29,695 bases of DNA from Pelargonium nanum (taxonomy: Eukaryota > Streptophyta > Magnoliopsida > Geraniales > Geraniaceae): contig JAYMTF010000815.1 of NCBI GenBank assembly GCA_036897485.1, positions 1 through 29,695 on the forward strand, read 5' to 3'. The first letter of the stretch is position 1. Every line of letters starts with the position of its first letter. Shown piece by piece: positions 22,378-29,695 of the stretch. The notes under the pieces were generated by a model. It searched no databases and was not told the origin of the DNA. It saw nothing but the letters and a program-made list of their open reading frames with translations. The translations under genes were made by a program, and so were the position numbers.

Positions 22378-23335
22378 CTGTATTCATGGAAACAAAAACA
22401 AAAAAATATCCACTTTTTTGGCATTCTCTCAACTCATGTTTAGCTTTACCTTGATCAGCTTCTTAGTTGACTTGTGTTATAAGGTATATTACTAAGCTTA
22501 TTCTACTGTTTTGTTTGTTTTACTCTACAAACTGGTATGATTTTGTTTGTTCTCTTGGTGTTGTCTTCTCGTAAAATGTTGTGTTGGACTCTAGCCCTTA
22601 ACCTACTTCTCATCCTCCGAAATGTAGGCCTATAATACTATATTAATGTAACATTATAGTCAAATTCAATATATTTAGACAATCATCGAGGGTCAAATTC
22701 AATACATTTTTTCTTCGTATCTAATACCATCTGTCCAGTGTTGAGTATAGCGGTATCTCAACTATGAAGAATAGGGAAAGCTCGTGCATTTTCAGAACTT
22801 TAAACTGCTAGAGGGTCCCATCTTGTGTTAGTTGTGATGGACAGTTAGGATTTAATTTCAGCCTTAGTTGTATTTGACATGTATGGCGACTACATGCATG
22901 AATCATTTCCATTTTTAATTTTTGTTCTTCTGCAGTTAAGTTAACATTGTTTTATGCAGAATAACCCAAACTCAGATATAAAGCATGTTCACTTTGTTCT
23001 TAAGTTTTACATGTACTTTTCTTACGGATAATTATTGGATTAACGTGCATTCGTAAGTGTGAACAATAGATAAAACAAAACTGATAGAAAGTAACAAGTG
23101 AGCTTTCATATATTTGTGGATAACACACCAGACAACTTAATTTATGTACAGACATTTAACGTAAAATTGACGTACATTTGTCATTGTGAAAATTATGTGT
23201 CTTTCTCGTAAACAATTGCAGTGTTTCAGTAGTTCAATTGTGAAGATTAATGCTGCAATGATTGACTCGAAAACTCTTCTACCGTTTACATTAGCACAGG
23301 TGAATGTAGAGTTAAAAAGATACTGAAATAAATAC
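22378..23335. other. Intergenic region without a recognised gene
   Basis: AT-rich sequence with scattered stops in all frames. No structural RNA, terminal repeats or domain-like frame was seen. Confidence 0.5.
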
Positions 23336-23341
23336 TTTATT
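23336..23341 (-). terminator. Poly(A) signal of the truncated F-box/LRR-like gene
   Basis: AATAAA on the minus strand lies 67 bases after the stop codon at 23408-23410, so the 3' end of this gene fragment is intact. Confidence 0.5.
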
Positions 23342-23407
23342 CAACTAAAAAATATGTTTAGTATATAACTATACATAAAATGAACATTAACAATTGACTG
23401 ACCTTAA

Positions 23408-25023
23408 CTATTTCTCGAAAGTAACTTTTGCAGATGGAGAGTCGGCTACTAAATAATTCAAAACATAATCAGGCACATCAAAACCTTTGCAACTCCGATT
23501 TGCTATAAACTTCAAATGCTTCAAATTATGAAACCGAAGAGGCTGGTTTTCTAGTAACTCAGGAACCTTACCAAGAACCTACATAATAAATTGGAAACAT
23601 ATATCAATTTGCTAATCACCCAACATATCACAATATAAACTTTTTGTAATCACCCACATATTAATTGCACCTTTGTAATTGTTGTAAATAACTACACAGA
23701 CTATCAAAAACTTGCATTAGTAGTGACTGCAATTTTTTTTATTAAAAAACATAATGTCCATCTAAATCTAAGATCATTTGTCTTTTTTTTTTTTTATTGT
23801 TATCGATTTTCTTAAAATTTGGTAGCTAATTTTGTTTTTTAAACATTGTTGTGCGTGTGTTAAATCGTTCCATATATGTAGTGCTTTAAATTCAGATCTT
23901 GACGTTGTGCTCCTTGAGTAGGTCCCAAAAAATAACTATATCATATAAGTTGTCACGGTAGGATGATAGACGCTCCTTGTTAAGAGGTCAAGTCGCCTTC
24001 CACTATGCCTCTAGCGGTAAGTGGAGTTGTCGAGGCCTGACCAAGCACTGAAGACAGTGTCTACCCTATGATCAATCACACGACAATACATCGTCCACTT
24101 TTAGTTGTAAGTATAAATACCTCATCTCTCGAAAGGAGAAGAGATTATACTATCTTGATTTTCAACTCTCATCCTCTCTCAAATTCTCTCAACTTGGTAG
24201 TGCGCTCTCTAGAACCCTCATGGCATAGATCTCATTTTTACACTCAAGGTGGGTCGAGTTTTCACCTAAAAATGTGTTGTGTGTATTTTAGATCCTAGTA
24301 CTCAACTCAAGGATACAAGGAGGCCAAGAACCCAATCTCACACCAAAAACCCGCTCCTAGACTTGGATCAAGGATCCAAGAACCCAAGTACCGTAACTCA
24401 ACACTATTATCAAACAATGCCTTTGATACGTTAGTGATGAAATTGAATCGTTGAAGCATTGATTTTTATCAAAGGATCGATTTTGATATACAATATATGT
24501 GATTTCAATTAACATGTATCAATACCTGAGCAACAAGCATTGAGAGTTCAAGAAATCGAGCTCCACGAAGCTCCTCCAGCATACTCATCATACCTTTCAC
24601 TTCTTGATCGCTCCCGTAACACGTATTAACATTCAAACTAACACCGGACAAACTTTCCGGCGACATGATCAATATCGGTAAAGGACTAACATCCACAATG
24701 TCCAGAAACGTGAGCTCCGGAGCAGAGACCACAACCTTGCATTTCTTATTGAAATCACAATCATAAAGGCAAGGGTAATGAACAGTCAACCTCTCAAGCT
24801 TAGGACAAGAAATTTCAAAAACCTCCGACGAGCACATCTTACAATTGATCAGCGAAAGTTCCCGCAGATTCGGACAATTCGAGAACACATTCAAGTGATT
24901 TGACCGTTGTGTGCTTTTTGGGGGCTGGTGATTTTGTGCTTCTTCGTCTTCAAGAAGATAGTCATTGATGATTCTGTGGGTTATTGATGCGAGTCTAAAC
25001 CCTAGGAGACTGATTGTATACGA
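23408..25023 (-). pseudogene. 5'-truncated F-box/LRR-like protein gene
   Basis: Two segments join in phase 0: 25023-24526 and 23578-23408, with CAG|GTATTG and TGTAG|G splice sites. Together they encode about 222 residues. Leucine-rich repeats are clear (NCPNLRELSLINCKM, CPKLERLTVHYPC, APELTFLDIVDV), followed by the C-terminal block typical of plant F-box/LRR/FBD proteins (FHNLKHLKF ... YVLNYLVADSPSAKVTFEK). No F-box is found upstream. The frame is closed by TAA at 25024-25026, and the first Met lies inside the repeats, so the N-terminal half is missing. The intron between the segments is 947 bases and appears to hold inserted DNA. It could be a decayed paralogue or a gene whose first exon lies further right beyond inserted sequence. 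Intact splice sites and a poly(A) signal suggest recent loss. Confidence 0.7.
23930..24420 (+). mobile_element. Possible LTR-like insertion in the F-box/LRR intron
   Basis: This block is less AT-rich than the rest of the intron. It contains a TATAAATA box (about 24112) followed by CT-rich leader-like sequence (ATCCTCTCTCAAATTCTCTC), as in the LTR of a plant retrotransposon. I could not find TG...CA ends with matching target duplications, so this is weak. Confidence 0.25.
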
Positions 25024-25026
25024 TTA

Positions 25027-25699
25027 TGCTAAATTTTAGTTTATAGAGATGAAATCTATGGAATGGGCTTTTTGAGCCCACAAATTGAATGTTGTTGTTG
25101 TTGATATTTTATACCGGTAAAAAATTTGAAGTTCAAATTCATTACTTAAGAGGCAAGTTTCATGGGAAGAGGAGAAGATGTTGTAGCATTGCAGAGAAGA
25201 GAAGACTTGAGAGCTAAGTTTCATAGGAAGAGGAGAAGAAGACCTTGTAGCATTACAGGGAAATCAAAGGAGTAGAAGACTTGGAGGTTGCGGCTTGTTT
25301 TCTCTTGTTGGAAGTTTAGTTTTCTCTTTTCATGTTAGTAGACACTGATACACTTTAAGTTTTAGAAGCCGTAAAGATCGAAAGGGATGATAAATTAGTG
25401 TCTTCGGTTTGATTGTGATGATACTTTAAATTTTGCTGAGCATGTAAATAGTATAAATTTATGTTTTGTTAGTAAGTTTGTATATAAGGTGACTTATGTT
25501 TCGACTAGGTCGCTGCGTTTTATGTCAAGCTTTGAAGAGGGTAGACATACAGGCTCCTAACGAACTTTCAACCAAAAAAAATGGAGGAGAAGACTTAGAC
25601 AATAATGTATACAAATATATAGATACAATCTTTTGGTGCATGGACATTCTAATTGGGCTTGAAGGAATAATGGGCTTTTACTATTAGCCCAATTACAAA
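25027..25699. other. Intergenic stretch between F-box fragment and Helitron
   Basis: No supported gene. It contains the 61-base tandem duplication at 25155-25289 and otherwise shows unremarkable AT-rich sequence. Confidence 0.5.
25155..25289 (+). repeat. Tandem duplication, 61-base period
   Basis: AAGTTTCATGGGAAGAGGAG... at 25155 recurs as AAGTTTCATAGGAAGAGGAG... at 25216, with matching TTGTAGCATT.CAG.G and AGAAGACTTG blocks. The second copy has about a dozen extra bases. Confidence 0.8.
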
Positions 25700-26398
25700 T
25701 CTATATATATATTAAAGCTCTACCTTCTCTTGCCACATGTCATTTTATGAGATTTTAGAGTTTTTTATATTTTTTTATTTGTAGTGATATTCAAATATCT
25801 ATTATATATATATATATATATGTATATTTATTTAAGATAACTAACTACAATCATTGAAAAAAAATATAATTAACTACAAAAAATTCAAATATATATATAA
25901 ATAACTACACGTGTAATTTTCTTCAAATTTAGAGAAGTGTTTCTTTTTATGAAATTAAAAATGTAATACAAATAAGCTATTGTGTACCACAAATTTAATA
26001 TAGTTACTATACAGTTATATAGTGGACGGTTTGTATGGAGTCATGGCACTCATCTATCTATATAACTACCCATGTAGATCAATGTTTTAAAAAACAATAA
26101 CCAACCAATAACTTACACCACTCACGGGAATTTCTCTATAATTTTGTATAAATATCAGTTGTGTTAATGAAATTGTTTTCAACAATCAAAGTCATTAGTT
26201 TCAAAAGTTTTTCATTGCCATTAGCCTTTCTAAATTGCAATTTATAAGATTCCCACTGTATTCTAATTGGAGCTTTCAGGGTTCTACATAAACACTATAA
26301 TTGGAGTATTGTAATGACATTTTATTGTTCTTTTTTTAACTATTCAGCAATTCTATTTTTTGTAGTGCATACTTTCGAATGACATTTCTATATGTTAA

Positions 26399-26602
26399 CT
26401 AATATTTTATTATATTGGCTCTTTTGAAGTTCCTGTGCCAGCGTCGGAGATCAATGATTTTTCAATCATGAAGAAACTGAATAGACGCGTTAAGGAGATG
26501 AAAAGTTTTAGGATCCCACAAGGCAATCTTCACGGTAGAGTAGTTTTGTTGAATTCAGAAAGGGATAGTTGTAACAAAAAAATTTTTGGTTTCATAGTGT
26601 AG
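26399..26602 (+). pseudogene. Gene-like island inside the Helitron (possible captured exon)
   Basis: A frame stays open for 67 codons to a TAG at 26600-26602 in a region otherwise full of stops. The middle part (EVPVPASEINDFSIMKK, RRVKEMKSFRIPQGNLHG) has mixed, protein-like composition and higher GC than its flanks. A CACG|GTAGAG donor-like site at about 26534 and AG dinucleotides upstream could mark an exon of about 100 bases. I do not recognise the parent gene. Confidence 0.3.
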
Positions 26603-28206
26603 CATAGTTCTAATGAACTAAAATTATATTAGGAATTTGATTTAGATGTTAGTTAAAACTGTAGAATCTCTCATTACAGATATGTTATGGTGTAAATACT
26701 TTTTTGACTATATATATAGATACATATATGTATATTTGTATACTTATATTACTTATTCGATAGTCACTATAGAAATGCTTCTTCTTTATTTTGTATCATT
26801 GCGACGTTTTAATTCGTTGAGCATTATGTTTTCTCCATTTTTTAAATTAGATTCATCCTTAAATTGTCCTATGATACAGCACATTCCTCATCCATTTTAA
26901 TATTATTTATTGTGAACTTTTAATCCCAATATAAATAGGAAACCTTAACCTGTGTTTTTTTTTCAATCAATGTTTAAAAATAATTTGTATGTTTTGTTCA
27001 ATCTAATTTTAAATTGTATGTTTTGATCATTTTTTAGAGAAATGTTAAGTTTTGTTTGATCTAATTGTTCTAAGGTACATATTCTAATAAATTATATTTT
27101 TCATTTTTCATGTTTACTTGAAAATAAAATGATTAGAAAGTATTTATAGAACATGAGGAATGTCATTTGTTTAAAATCTATCTACCACTATCTACCACTC
27201 ATAATCTCCTTTTGAGCTAGCTATAAATTGGCAGTCACTTGTTTAAAATTTATGAAAGTTTTATCATGGTAGAACACGAGGAATGTCTTCCAAACTATAG
27301 TCATTTGTAGAGAAAGTAGATAAATTTTAGAGGGTAAATCATTTTACATAAAGATTTGGTTGTATTAAGGTGCCAAAAAATATATTGAATTGTTCTTTTT
27401 TACTTGATACTTATTTTTAGGGATATTATAAATAATTTTTTTATACTTTCATAGTTCTCCTAAGTGTGGTTGTAAAAGATCAAAAGAAAAAGAAAATTTT
27501 AAGCTTTGAAGGATGATATAGTTTCAAAAAATTAATTGTTTGTTTTTATTTGAAATTTTAGTTTTAAATTACATTCTTTGAGACATGTAAGAATTTTATC
27601 ATTCTATCTCATATTTTTCAATTTGTAGGACATATCACTTTATTACATTTCTTATTATATATCCAACCATAAGAATAATTGAGAAAAATTACTATCAATT
27701 TTGAAGAATGATTGTTATATAGGATTCCACGGGTAAATAGCTAAAAATAATTGTTATATATATATTGCAAAATTATTAAATAATTTTTAATTTTTTTTAT
27801 AAATAGTCAATATATATAGAACTTAATATCTTTAAAATTATAATAAAATAAATAAATTATATATGAGATTCTCTTAAATTATGTCATACAAAAACTTAAA
27901 AAAGAGAATAAAAGTTTTTTAAAAAATCGATAAAAAACTCACAATGGAGCTAATATTGAAGTTATTGTATTAAGTAATGTCATTAATGGAAAAAACCGTG
28001 TCTAGAGCACTCTAAAGAAGTTAATAAATTTGTGATAGAAATGATTATAAGTACACGTTGTGCGCTATTAAATTATCTCATCTGGATAAAGAGAAAAAAT
28101 GAGTAACTTTGTGTACTTTCATATGATATAGAAATTTCATTGCTTTCATCACATAATTTTTTATTAACGTAACTATTTCTTATGATTTTTAAATAAAAAA
28201 ATTCAT

Positions 28207-28228
28207 GTTCCGTGCAAACGCACGGGAC
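28207..28228 (+). repeat. Helitron 3' terminal hairpin
   Basis: The CCGTGC/GCACGG stem has an AAAC loop and is extended outward by T.G, T-A and G-C pairs. CTAG follows at 28234-28237. This is the structure that signals the end of rolling-circle transfer. Confidence 0.88.
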
Positions 28229-28392
28229 CCAATCTAGTTTAACTTAAACCATGCATATACTTGTTCGTAAAAGGATAGGTTATTGCATGACGGGAGTTCA
28301 CTAAATTTTAAATAAAATCCGTTATTATCAAATTCTACTCATGATTAGTCAGTTAATTATTTATAAATAAGGCAAATTACATGGGACATGTA

Positions 28393-28398
28393 TTTATT
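28393..28398 (-). terminator. Possible poly(A) signal of the DMP gene
   Basis: AATAAA on the minus strand lies 236 bases after the stop codon. The Helitron end is only about 155 bases further on. Confidence 0.4.
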
Positions 28399-28633
28399 TT
28401 AAGCAACACTTGCGTACAAAATAAATAAACTATATAGTCAACAGGTTCTTAAATTGAATAATTGAGATGCTAATTAATCATGTTTACAACTATACCACTA
28501 ATATTTTTTTCCATCTTCCAAATTCCAATCCTTACCTAATTAGAAAAAAATGACAAACAAACAAAATAAATGGACCAACCCAATATTCTTCTAAAAAAAT
28601 AAATAAATAATTTAATGTATCATCTTCCCGGAG

Positions 28634-29296
28634 TCACCGACTCACCGGATACCCAATTCCGTGACGTCTGGTCGGAAAAACCACAAACATCAAGCTGCAG
28701 AGGAGCCCAATTCCGACCGGAACGATGTCCAGAACCTCCTGCGTCTCATGTTTCGGCGTCGGATAAAAGCAGCTCAGCACGTTCTTGTCCCTCAAAGCCA
28801 CCGCTCCAAACACAAACACCGACAACACGGCGTGCACGACATCCATAAGCCTCAGCCTGTACTTGCTCAGCTCCGCCGGCGCGTCGGCCGGGTAGTCGAA
28901 TAGGTACATCCCCTTGCGCGTGGCGATGCCGTAGTATACGACCCCGTCCGGCGCCCGGAAACTGTCGGTGAGGGAGGCGAGGAAGCAGGAGGCGGCCAGG
29001 ACGACGAGGAGGATGAGGGTCAGGTAGCGCGTGGCGTAGTCGCACGCGCCGTTGTGCGTGAACACCGGCATGAGGAGCTGGAAGGCTAGTAGCGTGCCGG
29101 TCGGGAGGAGGTTGGCTAGGTTGGCTGTGGTCGTTAGGGCACGCTGCGACAGAGATGGTGCCGCCGGAGGCGGCGGAAGTGGCGGCGGTGGTGAGCTTTT
29201 TGGAGTGTCCGGGTCGTCGTCGGAGCTAGAGGTGGGCGCGTGGTCCGGCACGAGGCCGGGAAGTTTGGTGGATGCGGTTCTTGATCTTAGAGACAT
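28634..29296 (-). CDS. DMP family (DUF679) membrane protein
   Basis: A single-exon gene of 220 aa. The N-terminal 50 residues are soluble and low-complexity, with an acidic Ser/Asp run (22-30) and a proline run (36-44). Four membrane segments follow at about 61-79, 91-109, 152-168 and 191-208. Family signatures are NLANLLPTGTLLAFQLLMPVF (start of segment 1), LTDSFRAPDGVVYYGIAT, MDVVHAVLSVFVFGAVAL and the C-terminal FPTRRHGIGYPV. DMP proteins sit in the ER, tonoplast or plasma membrane. Family members have roles in senescence-linked membrane remodelling, and some (DMP8/9) in gamete fusion; I cannot assign this one to a member. The frame extends four codons further upstream without an ATG, so the start is ATG 29294-29296. 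The gene is much richer in GC than its flanks, which creates long shadow frames on the other strand. Confidence 0.93.
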   Translation of the reverse strand: MSLRSRTASTKLPGLVPDHAPTSSSDDDPDTPKSSPPPPLPPPPAAPSLSQRALTTTANLANLLPTGTLLAFQLLMPVFTHNGACDYATRYLTLILLVVLAASCFLASLTDSFRAPDGVVYYGIATRKGMYLFDYPADAPAELSKYRLRLMDVVHAVLSVFVFGAVALRDKNVLSCFYPTPKHETQEVLDIVPVGIGLLCSLMFVVFPTRRHGIGYPVSR

Positions 29297-29341
29297 GTTT
29301 TTGTGCAAGAAAATTATTAAGGTTGGAGGAGAGAGATCATG

Positions 29342-29353
29342 TATTTATATATA
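29342..29353 (-). promoter_or_regulatory. TATA box of the DMP gene
   Basis: TATATATAAATA on the minus strand lies 45 bases before the ATG. A start site at the usual distance would leave a leader of only about 15-25 bases. Confidence 0.65.
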
Positions 29354-29695
29354 GGGGATGATAATAATTGGTGATCGAAGTTTTGTTGGAGGAGTTAATA
29401 TATTTAATGGAGTTTCTTGATAGCTTGTGAAGACTTGGACAAATTGACAGCTTCAACGTTTACGTGGTGTGCTGGGTGTTTTATGAGGTTTGTTCCACAA
29501 GCTTACGTTGTTGACGAGTTTTGGTTGGACGAGAATGTCAAGCCAATCCAATTAACACTGTGAAATGCATTTTTTTAATTATTTTTATTGTCAAATGCAT
29601 TTTAGTTGTATATATTAGGATGTTTCTTGCCACCCAGACATATAGGAAAGGAACCTTCTCGGAGTAGAACAATGTATTTTTGAAACAAGCAGATA
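29354..29695. other. Upstream flank of the DMP gene
   Basis: Promoter-side sequence with no further gene or clear element visible before the window ends. Confidence 0.5.

Larger units (their letters stand above)
25700..28237 (+). mobile_element. Non-autonomous Helitron
   Basis: The left end reads A|TCTATATATATATTAAAGCT followed by TGCCACATGTCATTTTATGA, a typical plant Helitron 5' terminus. The right end has a GTTCCGTGC-AAAC-GCACGGGAC hairpin (28207-28228), five bases of spacer and CTAG|T. Insertion is therefore between host A and T, with no target duplication, as Helitrons do. The element is 2538 bases, very AT-rich, and encodes no Rep/helicase, so it must be mobilised in trans. It contains an (AT)n run near 25803-25821 and one GC-richer open segment near 26399-26602. 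Confidence 0.88.

Noticed and set aside
22230-22454. Plus-strand 74-codon frame
   Set aside because: It is antisense to the candidate exon A, has no domain signal and lacks promoter or splice support.
23951-24403. Solo LTR with TGT...ACA ends
   Set aside because: The flanking bases do not form a matching target duplication, so only a weak LTR-like label is kept.
28615-29354. Plus-strand and second minus-strand frames over the DMP gene
   Set aside because: They arise from GC-rich codons of the DMP coding sequence and have Arg/Pro/Gly-rich nonsense composition.
1-29695. tRNA, rRNA, CRISPR or operon-like features
   Set aside because: No cloverleaf-capable tRNA gene, rRNA segment or regularly spaced repeat array was seen; B-box-like strings lack a full tRNA context.

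Overview
The window is plant nuclear DNA, most likely from a eudicot. It is AT-rich, its genes have many short exons joined by GT-AG introns, it carries Stowaway and Helitron elements, and it encodes POLLUX/DMI1, JAZ, BASS and DMP proteins. The species cannot be fixed from sequence alone. Exon models were built by hand by matching splice sites, codon phase and family similarity. For the four multi-exon genes every junction keeps the frame.

Layout, left to right. 1-2615 is AT-rich intergenic DNA with degenerate repeat-like patches. 2794-4553 (+) is a three-exon glyoxalase I-like (VOC) gene with a TATA box and a poly(A) signal. 4764-5721 separates two convergent genes and holds a perfect 13-bp hairpin inside a possible MITE. 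5722-12079 (-) is a complete twelve-exon POLLUX/DMI1-type nuclear ion channel of 940 aa. 13082-15039 (-) is a six-exon JAZ repressor of 307 aa with TIFY and Jas motifs. 16690-20299 (-) is a seven-exon plastid BASS1-type transporter of 412 aa, with a Stowaway MITE in intron 5. 20500-21640 is a repeat-rich block upstream of it. 21735-22377 (-) holds a weakly supported small-peptide locus. 23408-25023 (-) is a 5'-truncated F-box/LRR-like gene. 25700-28237 is a Helitron with recognisable ends. 28634-29296 (-) is an intronless DMP (DUF679) membrane protein gene.

The genes do not form one pathway. POLLUX belongs to symbiotic/nuclear calcium signalling, JAZ to jasmonate signalling, BASS1 to plastid envelope transport, the VOC protein possibly to aldehyde metabolism, and DMP to membrane remodelling. 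This looks like an ordinary chromosomal segment with transposon activity between and inside genes. I found no convincing new multi-gene system. The items most worth checking are the POLLUX filter sequence, the Jas-intron stop, the Helitron with an internal gene-like island, the paired GC hairpin ends at 20624-21005, and the small-peptide locus.
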